Positions 45,497 through 54,224 of a stretch of DNA of 64,000 nt are shown here, in pieces. The stretch is from Enterocloster aldenensis (GTDB taxonomy: Bacteria; Bacillota; Clostridia; Lachnospirales; Lachnospiraceae), in the NCBI RefSeq assembly GCF_003434055.1, contig NZ_QVEX01000006.1, positions 186,001 through 250,000 on the forward strand, written 5' to 3'. The notes beneath the pieces were generated by a model. That model did not search any database. It was not told the origin of the DNA and saw only the letters and a program-made list of their open reading frames with translations. The stretch's first letter is position 1. Every line of letters begins with the position of its first letter. Both the position numbers and the translations under genes were made by a program.

Positions 45497-46744
45497 TCAC
45501 TCCGCCCCGTCCCGGCCGATGTATATCTTATCTTCCTCATTGATATGGTCCAGCTCCATATAATCTTCTGTCCGCGGGGACAGATCCTTCTTTTTCAGGT
45601 TATTGCTCACATAAGCGGATACCAGCCTGTATATGACCGCAAATGCAGGCACGCCGATGATCATTCCCACAAAGCCAAGAAGCCCTCCAAAGAGCAGGAT
45701 GGAAAACAGGACCCAGAAACTGGGAAGTCCCGTGGAATCCCCCAGGATCTTCGGTCCCAGGATATTGCCGTCAAACTGCTGCAGTACCAGGATGAATATA
45801 AGAAAATACAGGCACTTCATGGGGCTTATCATCAGGATCAGGAAGGCGCTTGGAACCGCTCCGATAAAGGGTCCGAAAAAAGGAATGACATTGGTCACGC
45901 CGATAATCACGCTGATAAGGAGCACATAAGGCATCCCCATGAACTGCATGGCAAAAAAGCACATGATTCCGATGATCAGGGAATCCAGCAGCTTTCCTGT
46001 GATGAACCCGCCAAATATACCGTGGGCAAACCGCACCTCGCTCACAAGGCGGTTGGCATCCTTGAGTTTGAGGACGCTGTATACAATCTTCTTGGACTGT
46101 GCCGACAGGGTATCCTTGATATTCAGGAAATACACCATGACAATCACGCCAATCAGTATGTTCTTCACAACGGTAACCACACTTAAAAGCCCGGTGGACA
46201 GCTGTCCTATAATCATGGACATGTTGGGAACCAGCTTTTCCGTCAGCCATTTCTGGAACTCAGCCACGCCCTGCTCATAGTAGGGCATGACGAACTGTTC
46301 AAAATCCTGATTGTCTTCAAACAGCTTGTTCATCCACATGGTTAGGTTGTTGATATACTCGCCGATACTCTCCTGCAGCCTGAGGATGCTTTTGTAAATC
46401 TCCGGAATGATCATCCGGAACAGGCCTGCCACAATGACAACCAGCACGATAAGGCTCACCAGGGTAGCGATGCCCTTGGCAATCCGGTCCGCAATGGACG
46501 GGTCCTTTACGGCCTTGCCCAGCTTCTGGTTTGTATATGACCTGGTTTTATTGTAGATGGGCAGCATCAGATATGCCAGCACCGCCCCATATATAATGGG
46601 CATTAAAATGGATGCAATCTTGCCAAGGGCTCCGGATACCAGTTCGAACCTGGAAAGGAAAAATCCAAATGCCACGCTGAGGGCAATCACCGCCAGGGCC
46701 GTTGTCCCCCAGTACATATAGTTTTTAAATCTCGGGTTTTTCAT
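45497..46744 (-). CDS. AI-2E family transporter (PerM/TqsA-like)
   Basis: 415 residues with about seven to eight membrane segments. The central amphipathic stretch (ESIGEYINNLTMWMNKLFEDNQDFEQF) and the pore-side motifs GIMCFFAMQFMGMPYVLLISVIIGVTNVIPFFGPFIGAVPSAFLIL are typical of the AI-2 exporter/PerM superfamily. Members export autoinducer-2 or act as sodium/proton antiporters; the cargo is not predictable. AGGAGCAGAATAC precedes the ATG. It has its own promoter and terminator. The cytoplasmic tail is acidic (HINEEDKIYIGRDGAE). Confidence 0.85.
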   Translation of the reverse strand: MKNPRFKNYMYWGTTALAVIALSVAFGFFLSRFELVSGALGKIASILMPIIYGAVLAYLMLPIYNKTRSYTNQKLGKAVKDPSIADRIAKGIATLVSLIVLVVIVAGLFRMIIPEIYKSILRLQESIGEYINNLTMWMNKLFEDNQDFEQFVMPYYEQGVAEFQKWLTEKLVPNMSMIIGQLSTGLLSVVTVVKNILIGVIVMVYFLNIKDTLSAQSKKIVYSVLKLKDANRLVSEVRFAHGIFGGFITGKLLDSLIIGIMCFFAMQFMGMPYVLLISVIIGVTNVIPFFGPFIGAVPSAFLILMISPMKCLYFLIFILVLQQFDGNILGPKILGDSTGLPSFWVLFSILLFGGLLGFVGMIIGVPAFAVIYRLVSAYVSNNLKKKDLSPRTEDYMELDHINEEDKIYIGRDGAE

Positions 46745-46809
46745 GTATTCTGCTCCTATGCTTAAAGTATTCCGTCATTCTGCCAGGTCATACACCTGAC
46801 TCAAGATTT

Positions 46810-46838
46810 AGTATAGCATAAGCAGAAGGTTCCAGCAA
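46810..46838 (-). promoter_or_regulatory. Promoter of the AI-2E-type permease gene
   Basis: The minus strand has TTGCTG (46833-46838), 17 bases, TATACT (46810-46815), with TGC forming an extended -10. Confidence 0.6.
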
Positions 46839-46978
46839 TTGGGTTTTGTCAAACCATGGGATTCCAGGAGGATTTTCACGCAATATTAACATCCGTTGAA
46901 AAACAGTGGTAAGGAAATGTACACAAACAAGGGGTTTTGTGGTATGATAAGGGATACCAATGAATTGAGGTGTAGAAC

Positions 46979-47287
46979 ATGTCTTACATTATAAAAATGG
47001 CCCTGGACATCAAAGCACGTTTTGAGCCGCCTGCGCCCATAACCTCCCCACTGGAGGCATACTGCGCCATCGGCACCATTGCAAAAGCCATGAAACTGGA
47101 TATGCCTGCCAGGAAGGACACGCTCTTTGATATGCGGGCCCAGTTAAATACCGATATAGGCGGCGATGAGCCCGCGGATGAACGCATCGGCAAATTATAC
47201 CGTATCCTGATGAATTTCATCCGCAACGATGAGACAACGGACCAGATGATGGAATATGTCACATATGGATATGAACATGAAGCATAA
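46979..47287 (+). CDS. Hypothetical 102-residue protein
   Basis: A soluble helical protein with no family I recognise: MSYIIKMALDIKARFEPPAPITSPLEAY, then AKAMKLDMPARKDTLFDMRAQL and an acidic C-terminus. TTGAGGTG lies 7 bases before the ATG, and TGTGGTATGATAA, an extended -10 type, lies upstream at about 46940. The DsrE-family gene follows after 21 bases, so the two are probably co-expressed; a sulfur-related role would be speculation. Confidence 0.6.
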   Translation: MSYIIKMALDIKARFEPPAPITSPLEAYCAIGTIAKAMKLDMPARKDTLFDMRAQLNTDIGGDEPADERIGKLYRILMNFIRNDETTDQMMEYVTYGYEHEA

Positions 47288-47308
47288 AAGAATCAGGAGG
47301 TAACTGGG

Positions 47309-47674
47309 ATGGAATATAAAGTAATCTTCCATATTGATGAGAATGCCAGGTGGCAGATGCTCCTTGGTAACGTGGAGAACCTTCTTGGGGCATTAGGGTC
47401 CGGGCACATGACCGTGGAGGTTCTGGCCAATGGTGAGGCCGTACAGAAGTACGCTGCCGCCCTTCCGGGACGTGATGATGAAGCGGACCAAAGCCTGGCT
47501 GCAAAGATGGCATCCCTGCACCAGGAGGGCGTGACTTTTGCCGCATGCAGGAATGCCATGAGGGCCAACCATCTCACAGAGCATGACTTACATCCCTTTG
47601 TCGTGACGGTTCCTGCCGGCGTCATGGAACTGGTGACGCGGCAGGCCCAGGGATATGCGTATATCAAGCCGTGA
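47309..47674 (+). CDS. DsrE/DsrF-like family protein
   Basis: 121 residues. The fold begins YKVIFHIDENARWQMLLGNVENLLGAL. VEVLANGEAVQKYAA and GVTFAACRNAM, with the potential sulfur-carrier Cys, follow, and it ends PAGVMELVTRQAQGYAYIKP, all typical of small intracellular DsrE-like proteins. In better-known members this Cys carries persulfide sulfur; the role here is unknown. AGGAGGTAACTGGG precedes the ATG. Confidence 0.8.
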   Translation: MEYKVIFHIDENARWQMLLGNVENLLGALGSGHMTVEVLANGEAVQKYAAALPGRDDEADQSLAAKMASLHQEGVTFAACRNAMRANHLTEHDLHPFVVTVPAGVMELVTRQAQGYAYIKP

Positions 47675-47682
47675 TGTGGGAT

Positions 47683-47798
47683 GATTCCGGGGCCGGGCCT
47701 GCTCTAAGGCTGATTCCAGAGCCGAATCTGCACCGTGGATGATTCCGGGGTCAGTCCGGCTTCGGGGCTGTTTCCTGCTCTTGGGCCGGCCCTGCCAG
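47683..47798. repeat. Four degenerate 29-bp tandem repeats
   Basis: GATTCC recurs at 47683, 47712 and 47741, exactly 29 bases apart, with a GTTTCC variant at 47770. Each unit continues with a GC-rich stretch such as GGGGCCGGGCCTG. The array fills the space between the convergent DsrE and ylxP genes. No coding function. Confidence 0.55.
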
Positions 47799-47821
47799 TA
47801 ATCAGCCTGAACCTTGCTCAA

Positions 47822-48103
47822 TCAGTAGATTTCCCTCTCAACATCCAGTATCCCTGCTTCCGTATTCTGTGCCACAAACCTTTCAATCTCTTCCTGGATG
47901 CTGTCTGCCTGTGCCTGGTGTGCAGCCACAGCAGCCAATCCTATGACGATGATCTGATGTATGTCCTGCTCATCCACTTCGGCTGCCGAAACATTAAATT
48001 TATTCCGCAGTTTTGCAAGCAGGCTTTTCACAACCACCCTCTTTTCTTTCAGCGAATGCACCCACGGTGCATGAAGCCTGATTCTTAACGCTAATATTGT
48101 CAT
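47822..48103 (-). CDS. ylxP: YlxP/DUF503 family protein
   Basis: 93 residues, the usual DUF503 length. It shows the pattern MTILALRIRLHAPWVHSLKEKRVVVKSLLAKLRNKFNVSAAEVDEQD followed by IVIGLAAVAAHQAQADSIQEEIERFV. Family genes often sit near nusA-infB-rbfA and are thought to be ribosome-associated; that operon is not here. Instead it overlaps the membrane XRE regulator by 4 bases (ATGA), so the two are translationally coupled. Confidence 0.85.
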   Translation of the reverse strand: MTILALRIRLHAPWVHSLKEKRVVVKSLLAKLRNKFNVSAAEVDEQDIHQIIVIGLAAVAAHQAQADSIQEEIERFVAQNTEAGILDVEREIY

Positions 48104-48801
48104 CTCCTATCCCCCTTCATACCAAGAAATATACCGGCGGCCGAAACAAAGAACAAAGGCGGCACCTTTGCCAGCCGGTAGACCAAAAGCAGGCTAATAT
48201 GATTCAGTCCTATGAACAGTTTATCAAATATGTGTACTTCCGGCAACAGGAGCGGTACCAGGATACTGGCTGCCGATATGATATAAAAAACCAGAAGTCC
48301 AATGGATATCCCCAATACGGTCCTTCTTACCCATCCCTGTTTTATCCTGATATCCCCCAACAGGCCCATTATGTTCATAAACGTGATTGTGCCTGCAAAG
48401 AAACAGACCGGGCCCAGGATAAGCGTGGACAGGAAACGTGGCCGGGCGTCATAATAGCGCTGGGCTATCCTCTCCGTCCATTCCCTTGTGAAGACATAAA
48501 TCAGGGTCCCGGCCAACGTCAGGATTCCCCATAAAATGGCTTTCCGAATATACTGTTTCCTCTGCGCCTGTTTTACCTCAGCAATATCCTCTTCCTGGCG
48601 GCGTCCATATAAAACCATGAGGATATCCGTGTCAAAGGCGCCTGCAATGGCTTCCAGTGTTTCAATATCAGGCTGGCTTTTACCGTTCTCCCAATTGGAT
48701 ACAGCCTGCCTTGTAACATGCAATAGCCCTGCCAGATGTTCCTGGGACATCTTTTTCTGTTTTCTCAGGTTCCTTATATTTTTCCCTATGCTGCTCATCA
48801 T
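48100..48801 (-). CDS. XRE-family regulator fused to a membrane domain
   Basis: 233 residues. The N-terminal helix-turn-helix (about 4-62) reads GKNIRNLRKQKKMSQEHLAGLLHVTRQAVSNWENGKSQPD. A charged linker leads to four to five membrane segments (from about 87 to the C-terminus). The layout suggests a membrane-tethered DNA-binding protein that senses an envelope signal. The start is the first of two ATGs after GGAGGAATC. An inverted repeat CATACCA/TGGTATG lies 35-55 bases upstream and could be its own operator. Target genes cannot be deduced beyond itself and ylxP. Confidence 0.75.
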   Translation of the reverse strand: MMSSIGKNIRNLRKQKKMSQEHLAGLLHVTRQAVSNWENGKSQPDIETLEAIAGAFDTDILMVLYGRRQEEDIAEVKQAQRKQYIRKAILWGILTLAGTLIYVFTREWTERIAQRYYDARPRFLSTLILGPVCFFAGTITFMNIMGLLGDIRIKQGWVRRTVLGISIGLLVFYIISAASILVPLLLPEVHIFDKLFIGLNHISLLLVYRLAKVPPLFFVSAAGIFLGMKGDRR

Positions 48802-48834
48802 GATTCCTCCCGGCACACTGTTTTATGTATTAAA

Positions 48835-48857
48835 CATACCACAGAATGCCTGGTATG
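48835..48857. promoter_or_regulatory. Inverted repeat upstream of the membrane XRE gene
   Basis: CATACCA (48835-48841) and TGGTATG (48851-48857) are separated by nine bases. The position between start codon and likely promoter suits an autoregulatory operator. Promoter boxes themselves are weak (GTGACC-18-TATGTT). Confidence 0.5.
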
Positions 48858-49086
48858 GTCACGCAACAATTCATTGCAGGACCGAAACTCCCATTATTTT
48901 ACCCCTGATTTTATTGTGTAAAAGCTTAAAACACACTTAAGAGGAATCAATATAATAATCACAGAAGCTGCTGATGTGTTATACTACTATATACTGAACG
49001 AGCATAGGGACATAGCCGATCTGAGAAGTCAAGGCGGAACCTGCAAAGCCAATGTCCTGCAATTTCCTTTAAAAAGGAGTATAAAA

Positions 49087-49662
49087 ATGAAATCTTTTTC
49101 ACAGTATAAATTCATTCTTTTTATGTGTATCATTGTATTAATCATTGTATTAATATTTCAAACAGGATGTATCGGCGATTCACCAAAAAGCACGATGCCC
49201 CCCAACACAACGCAAGACACCAAAATGACAGAGATGAATCTCACGCAAATCCAAGTTGGGGATTATTCAAGTTTACTCGGTACTTGGAAGGAAATAGCTT
49301 ATGCAGATAACCCGTTTGACGGAACAGGACTGCAGTGGCATACGGGTAGGTCTGATACGGTTTCCTCTACCCTCTCTGTATCAACGTACAAAATAGATTT
49401 TAATGAATCTGCTATGATTATTCAAGGAAATGCGCTTACGGACGGTATGGGTTCCCATCTTCTATCATTTGTAAATGATGGAAATTCACTTGACGCTTAC
49501 GCTGATTCAACTAACGTCATCTACTGGAATATCACATTTTACCCAAAAGGAGCAGCAAATAATCTAGAGCCCAATAATGGTGTGCAAATTGACAACACTA
49601 AAAATATCATTGTTGTCTTGTATAGCGGTATGCAAGCCCTAACAGTTTTTGTGCAAGAATAG
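49087..49662 (+). CDS. Lipoprotein with DUF6287-like domain
   Basis: 191 residues. The signal MKSFSQYKFILFMCIIVLIIVLIFQTGC is a lipoprotein signal ending near Cys28. A Thr/Lys-rich spacer and a beta-rich domain follow, including IQVGDYSSLLGTWKEIAYADNPFDGTGLQWH, a GDYSSLxGTW pattern seen in DUF6287 proteins. Function unknown. The start at 49087 follows AAAAAGGAG; the longer open frame is not plausible. Base composition is much more AT-rich than the neighbours, marking the left part of an accessory island. About 280 bases upstream contain promoter-like TATAAT and TATACT but no gene. Confidence 0.65.
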   Translation: MKSFSQYKFILFMCIIVLIIVLIFQTGCIGDSPKSTMPPNTTQDTKMTEMNLTQIQVGDYSSLLGTWKEIAYADNPFDGTGLQWHTGRSDTVSSTLSVSTYKIDFNESAMIIQGNALTDGMGSHLLSFVNDGNSLDAYADSTNVIYWNITFYPKGAANNLEPNNGVQIDNTKNIIVVLYSGMQALTVFVQE

Positions 49663-49755
49663 CAAACGAATCCTGTTCATTTCAGAAAATCCGTCTGTGA
49701 CATATATTGAATCTATAGTGCCAGTTTATCTTTCATAACATTTAAAGGTTCTTGA

Positions 49756-50355
49756 CAAGGGCATAATAAAACAACTGAAAACACAAGGGCCAACCTACAA
49801 CAAAACGCCGCAATTCAAATCATTGAGCAAGAAGGCTATGAAAAATTATCTATACGGAAAATAGCAACCATAATTGAGTATTCTCCGACTACAATTTATC
49901 CTTATTATAAGGATAAAGCAGGAATTATTACCGATATGTCTGATGAGTTATATAGCAACGTCTTAAATGATATCGTTGCTATACTGAATGAAGATACTGC
50001 ACTATCAATAGATAAAAAAATCCATGAAATTATGCATGCATTTATAATGGGACTTTGTGGTGAGCCAGAAATGGTAAAGGCAATTATGTATAGCGGTATA
50101 AATGTTATCTTTGCAAACGATAGTGATAATAGTACACCAAATAATCCAGGAATATCTATGTTAGATAATATCTTTGCCGTTGGTATCGCGCAAAATGTTT
50201 TTAAACCCAATATTGCGAATACTTCATGGATGATTATAAGTGCATTACTTGGATTTACAATAAGCTCAATTGAAAATCAGCTACATCTAACTGATAATTT
50301 TAATCAACTTGTAGATGATTTTGTGCAAATTCTTTTGGGAGGAATATTACAATGA
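49756..50355 (+). pseudogene. TetR-family regulator lacking a start codon
   Basis: The frame from 49756 encodes a nearly complete TetR protein of about 195 residues: NTRANLQQNAAIQIIEQEGYEKLSIRKIATIIEYSPTTIYPYYKDK is the DNA-binding N-terminus. There is no ATG, GTG or TTG before it (TGA at 49753-49755), and the first ATG, at 49936, lies past the HTH. An AAGG sequence and ATAATAAAACAACT suggest that one base was lost from an original ATG-AAA-ACA-ACT. The rest (to 50355) is an intact ligand-binding domain. Translation from 49936 would give a non-DNA-binding fragment. It precedes the FMN-binding remnant and the flavodoxin gene. Confidence 0.65.
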
Positions 50356-50370
50356 ACGTCTCTAAAGTAA

Positions 50371-50508
50371 ATTGAAAAAGGTTTTACCGTTGACAATATT
50401 ATTGAACAACAGTCATTGGAAGCAGATGCGATTACTTCTGCGACTTATAGTAGCGATACTATCAGGAAAGCCATAGAAAATGCTTTGCGACAAGGAGAAC
50501 AAGAATGA
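50371..50508 (+). pseudogene. C-terminal remnant of an FMN-binding domain protein
   Basis: A 45-codon frame ending TGA at 50506-50508 reads EADAITSATYSSDTIRKAIENAL near its end, the hallmark DAxSGATxSS flavin-attachment end of FMN_bind proteins. There is no start; a short ATG frame (50352-50375) precedes it out of frame. The N-terminal two thirds are missing. Its stop overlaps the flavodoxin start (ATGA), showing the former operon order. Confidence 0.65.
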
Positions 50509-50978
50509 AAACAATTATTATGTATTCAAGTAAGTATGGTTGCACAGAAGATTGTGTAAAGGCACTTAAAAGTAAGCTAAACGGCGAATGCAGACTTGTA
50601 AACTTGAAGAATGTAGGTGCGATAGATTTTCAGCAATACGACTGGGTTATTATTGGTGGATCAATCTATGTTGGAAAAATCCAAAAAGAAGTACGGCTGT
50701 TTTGTGAGCGTAATTTGAAAGAACTACTTACCAAAAATATCTCCTTATTCATGTGTTGTACAACACCAGAACAAGTGAATGACTTTTTCGAAAATAATTT
50801 TCCTGCCAAATTACTTGCACACGCTATAAAGACTGTGAATTTCGGCGGAGAATTGAGACAAGAAAAAATGGGGTTCTTAGATAGAAAATTGACTGCTCTA
50901 GTAACTAAAACGGAGCCAATGAAAACCGGGATATTCTATCAAAACATAGATTTATTAGCTACTTTAGTCAATTCATAA
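50505..50978 (+). CDS. Flavodoxin-domain protein
   Basis: 157 residues. The FMN phosphate loop is MYSSKYGCTEDCVKAL (residues 6-21). YDWVIIGGSIYVGKIQKEVRLF and SLFMCCTT continue the Rossmann-like flavodoxin fold (flavodoxin_5, as in HemG and related oxidoreductases). It would carry electrons using FMN. The start overlaps the end of the FMN-binding remnant, and the AAGGAG ribosome site lies inside that remnant. The sequence is AT-rich like the rest of the island; it appears intact although its upstream partners are broken. Confidence 0.8.
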   Translation: MKTIIMYSSKYGCTEDCVKALKSKLNGECRLVNLKNVGAIDFQQYDWVIIGGSIYVGKIQKEVRLFCERNLKELLTKNISLFMCCTTPEQVNDFFENNFPAKLLAHAIKTVNFGGELRQEKMGFLDRKLTALVTKTEPMKTGIFYQNIDLLATLVNS

Positions 50979-51163
50979 ATTGATTAGCATTGATAACATA
51001 GGATAGTAGAATATTTTGCATAGCCCCACAAGTAACGGCCTGTGAAAAAGCGTATATGGCAGTTTGGGCGGCTAAGGTGTGCCAAATAAGAAAACCGCCC
51101 ATAATCGGACGGTCCCTTTACCTTAATCTTCCCTTTTCCTTGTAAATACCTACTTTTCAATAA

Positions 51164-51236
51164 AGCCACTGGCCGGACTCGAACCGGCGACCCACGCATT
51201 ACGAATGCGTTGCGCTACCAACTGCGCTACAGTGGC
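51164..51236 (-). tRNA. tRNA-Thr (anticodon CGT)
   Basis: 73 nt. The acceptor GCCACTG pairs with CAGTGGC. The anticodon stem ACGCA/TGCGT encloses TTCGTAA, giving CGT (codon ACG). The T-loop GGTTCGAGTCC is normal. It is the last of a three-tRNA transcript. CCA not encoded. Confidence 0.94.
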
Positions 51237-51302
51237 ATCCTGACAGTCATACTGTCCCTTAGATGAAACAAGACTGTCGCTCACGCAACAGCCTCTTCAT
51301 CA

Positions 51303-51374
51303 TGACCTGACCGGGAATCGAACCCGGGTTTACGCCGTGAGAGGGCGTCGTCTTAGCCGCTTGACCATCAGGCC
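51303..51374 (-). tRNA. tRNA-Glu (anticodon CTC)
   Basis: 72 nt. The acceptor GGCCTGA pairs with TCAGGTC (one G-T pair). The anticodon loop CTCTCAC gives CTC (codon GAG). The T-arm CCGGGTTCGATTCCCGG is perfect. It is the middle gene of the Pro-Glu-Thr cluster. Confidence 0.94.
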
Positions 51375-51383
51375 TCAGGTAAA

Positions 51384-51457
51384 TCGAGGCGACGTGATTC
51401 GAACACGCGGCCTCTGCGTCCCGAACGCAGCGCTCTACCAAACTGAGCCACGCCTCG
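51384..51457 (-). tRNA. tRNA-Pro (anticodon CGG)
   Basis: 74 nt. The acceptor CGAGGCG pairs with CGCCTCG. The anticodon stem CTGCG/CGCAG encloses TTCGGGA, giving CGG (codon CCG). The T-arm CGTGTTCGAATCACG is normal. It is the first gene of the cluster, 11 bases after the promoter -10. Confidence 0.94.
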
Positions 51458-51468
51458 ATACCTCTGGT

Positions 51469-51497
51469 AGTATAATACAAATATGGAAGAATGTCAA
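51469..51497 (-). promoter_or_regulatory. Promoter of the tRNA-Pro-Glu-Thr cluster
   Basis: Minus strand: TTGACA (51492-51497), 17 bases, TATACT (51469-51474), a near-perfect promoter. Confidence 0.85.
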
Positions 51498-51560
51498 CCA
51501 TAAATTGTCAAAGTTTTTTAAAAAATTCACAATTTTATTTTTCCGCATTTTACATTCCCT

Positions 51561-52682
51561 TTAATCGTAAATCCTGCCATAGTCGTAGCTCCCATAAAAA
51601 TCCCTTATTGTCTCAAAATACTGGTCCACATTATCCCGGGTCAGCCTGTGCTCTCCTGCCGCCATCCACTCCAATATCCGGTCCCCCACCTGCTCAGAAT
51701 AATGGATGACATCCATATAATTATCCAGGTCGCAGATAATGTCAAACTGGTCGTCAAACCCAAACAGCCGGATGTTGTCACAGGTAAGAAGCATGTCAGC
51801 CATCAGGCGGAGCGCTGAAAGCTGACGCTCAAAATCCCCCTTTGCCACAAGCTCGCTGTCCCAGTACGCAATGCTGTAGGGCGGGATAAAGCAATAAAAT
51901 ATAATATCCGGGTTAGCCCTTGCAACGGCCAGTATATTCTGTTCCACATTGCCTTCAACCATCTGTCTGTCTTCCATGGTAAAAGGCATTGGCTCCATGT
52001 TCCCTTCCGGGCGTTCAAAGGTCCGCAGCACAGCCTGCCTGCCCCACTCCTTGTCAGGCGCCCAGTGCATATACTCATCAAAGGTGGTCATGTCCGCCCC
52101 TGCCTTTGTCCTGTTTAATATGCTGCGCACATTGCCAAAAATCACTTCTTTGTTCCATATGTAATTCACGTCATTCCACGGATTACCATCCAGCAGATAG
52201 TCCGGCGCCGGCGCTGTGGGATTCCATTGATCCTTATCATACATCAAAAAGCTTTTATCCAGGCTTCTGAACACCATCTTAATCCGCGGATTATAGGAAA
52301 TGGCCCGGCGCACCGCTTCATCCACCTCCTTGTAGTATCCTCCTCCATAAGGAATCTTGACGGCCTTCACATCAAACAGCCTGTCAAAGCTGGATACCTT
52401 GAAGTTTTCTGACATGGATGTGCCTGTCAGCACCGCATCATAGGTAAAATGCCGGCTGATGCCGTCATTCTGGTAACGCTCGCTGTCCAATGTATATGCA
52501 AGCCCTTTCAGTGGTTGATGGTAATGGAAAAATGGGTCCACTATTGCCACAAGCCCTCCCAGGGCAGCCAGCCCCAAAGCGGTAAGCCCCAGTGTAAAGC
52601 CCAGCCATCTTCCCCAGTATTTCTTTTGTCCATCCTTGTTATCTGTCTGTTTATCCAATGCTGCGTCTCCTGTAAATGTCAA
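51561..52682 (-). CDS. AlgX/DltD-like SGNH membrane-anchored protein
   Basis: 373 residues. One membrane segment (about 28-50, LGFTLGLTALGLAALGGLVAI) is followed by an extracytoplasmic domain. Residues near 85 (TYDAVLTGTSMSENF) fit an SGNH-type Ser nucleophile, and NYMDVIHYSEQVGD near the C-terminus supplies the Asp/His pair. Such proteins work with MBOAT acyltransferases to O-acetylate surface polysaccharide or teichoic acid. The MBOAT gene lies 30 bases upstream in the same operon. The ATG at 52682 is preceded by a weak site. The polymer acetylated is unknown. Confidence 0.75.
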   Translation of the reverse strand: MTFTGDAALDKQTDNKDGQKKYWGRWLGFTLGLTALGLAALGGLVAIVDPFFHYHQPLKGLAYTLDSERYQNDGISRHFTYDAVLTGTSMSENFKVSSFDRLFDVKAVKIPYGGGYYKEVDEAVRRAISYNPRIKMVFRSLDKSFLMYDKDQWNPTAPAPDYLLDGNPWNDVNYIWNKEVIFGNVRSILNRTKAGADMTTFDEYMHWAPDKEWGRQAVLRTFERPEGNMEPMPFTMEDRQMVEGNVEQNILAVARANPDIIFYCFIPPYSIAYWDSELVAKGDFERQLSALRLMADMLLTCDNIRLFGFDDQFDIICDLDNYMDVIHYSEQVGDRILEWMAAGEHRLTRDNVDQYFETIRDFYGSYDYGRIYD

Positions 52683-52712
52683 TGAAATAGAAAATCTTAA
52701 ATTTGGAAATCC

Positions 52713-54188
52713 TTAAAACTGGAAATAAATAAATGTGGAAATCCCCGCCAGTGATATGACCGACCACACAAGCAGCACCGCTGTCCCGGCGCCCCTGAGC
52801 ACGGTGGGCTTAAGCCCTGCCTCGGCCATGTTCCTGGTATTCATCACCAGATGGAGCGCAATGCCGTAAATCAGGAATATGGTCATGAGCCTGTGGTTCA
52901 GGAACACCTGGGGCAGTTCCACCATCTTAAAGCTGTCTGCAAACCCCGGATTTATCTGCATGTTTTCAAAACCCACCAGTCTCTTAAAAAACTGTTTTGC
53001 CTGGGAAATGCTGTCGGCCCTGAATATGACCCAGCTCAGGTTCACGAACAGGAAGGTGGCCATCCACCGGAACGCTGTATGAAGCCGGTTCCACTGCCGG
53101 TCAAACATCCGGTTAAGGCATTGCGCTGCCCCGTGGATCAGTCCCCACAGGATAAAGGTCCAGTTGGCCCCATGCCACAGGCCGCTGGCCAGGAATACAA
53201 GCATCACGTTCACATAGGTGCGCACAGTCCCTTTTCTGCTGCCGCCCAGCGGAAAATATATGTAATTGCGAAGGAAACGGGTTAATGTCATATGCCACCG
53301 CTTCCAAAAATCCACTGGGGACAGCGCCTTGTAGGGGGAATTGAAATTCTGCGGAAGTTCCAGGTTAAGCATCCGCGAAATGCCCACTGCCATGTCACAG
53401 TACCCGCTGAAATCAAAATACAGCTGGAAGGTATAAGCCAGCATCACAAGAAATGCATCGGAAGAGCTTAAGGATCCCACCTGTGAAAATCCCCATGCCA
53501 CCGGGCCCGCAAAAAACTCCGCCAGTATCACTTTCTTAAAAAGGCCTGCCGCAAACACCATGAGTCCTTTGGACATATTCACCGAATCCATCCTCTGGCG
53601 CGCCTCTTCCTTTAGCTGCGGGATGAATTCCCTGTGCAAAAGGATGGGTCCCATGGCAATCTTGGGAAAATACACGGTGAATATGGCGTAATCCAGGAAA
53701 CCGTATCCCCCGGTTTCGCCTCTATAGGAATCCACCAGCCATGCCACCTGCTGGAATGTAAAAAAGCTGATGCCCACAGGCAGGAGAATCCTTGTCAGCA
53801 ATAAATCCTGTTTCAGGAACAGGTTCAGGTTTTCCAGGAAAAAGTTGGAGTATTTATAGTAAAAAAGAAGTCCCAGGTTGGCTAAGATGCCAAGAATAAG
53901 GATGGCTTTCCGGCCCCCATCCTGTCTGCCGTTGGCAGCGTCCCCATCCTCCTTTCGGCCGGTTCCCCTGCTTCTCCCTAGAAGGAGCCGTGAGATCCGC
54001 CAGTTAAACCCGGTGCTGGCTAACAGCAGTACGAGATACCATGGATTGCCATAGGCAAAAAACAGAAGGGACATGGCGGCCAGGAACATCCTGGCCCCCT
54101 CCTTCTTTCCCATGTGATGCAATCCGAAATACCCTGCAAGGCAGGACGGAAGAAATAACATTATAAACAGATATGAATTAAACTGCAT
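52713..54188 (-). CDS. MBOAT-family O-acyltransferase (AlgI/DltB-like)
   Basis: 491 residues with about ten to twelve membrane segments. RFLRNYIYFPLGGSRKG and the catalytic His in FLASGLWHGANWTFILWGLIHG are the core MBOAT signatures, with FQQVAWLVDSYRGE and YFDFSGYCDMAVG as further family landmarks. It moves an acyl (usually acetyl) group across the membrane to an extracellular acceptor, passing it to the SGNH protein encoded next. A low-complexity Arg/Gly loop (about 75-90) is unusual. The operon stands beside, but is not joined to, the copper ATPase gene. Confidence 0.9.
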   Translation of the reverse strand: MQFNSYLFIMLFLPSCLAGYFGLHHMGKKEGARMFLAAMSLLFFAYGNPWYLVLLLASTGFNWRISRLLLGRSRGTGRKEDGDAANGRQDGGRKAILILGILANLGLLFYYKYSNFFLENLNLFLKQDLLLTRILLPVGISFFTFQQVAWLVDSYRGETGGYGFLDYAIFTVYFPKIAMGPILLHREFIPQLKEEARQRMDSVNMSKGLMVFAAGLFKKVILAEFFAGPVAWGFSQVGSLSSSDAFLVMLAYTFQLYFDFSGYCDMAVGISRMLNLELPQNFNSPYKALSPVDFWKRWHMTLTRFLRNYIYFPLGGSRKGTVRTYVNVMLVFLASGLWHGANWTFILWGLIHGAAQCLNRMFDRQWNRLHTAFRWMATFLFVNLSWVIFRADSISQAKQFFKRLVGFENMQINPGFADSFKMVELPQVFLNHRLMTIFLIYGIALHLVMNTRNMAEAGLKPTVLRGAGTAVLLVWSVISLAGISTFIYFQF

Positions 54189-54224
54189 GGTCCTTGTATC
54201 CTTTTTCTTTGGTTGATTTTATGA

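Noticed and set aside
44162..46186. Two plus-strand ORFs of over 300 codons
   Set aside because: Antisense to fbp and to the AI-2E-type permease; no recognisable protein features.
47683..47798. CRISPR array
   Set aside because: The 29-bp units are degenerate and contiguous, without constant repeats separated by unique spacers, and there are no cas genes.
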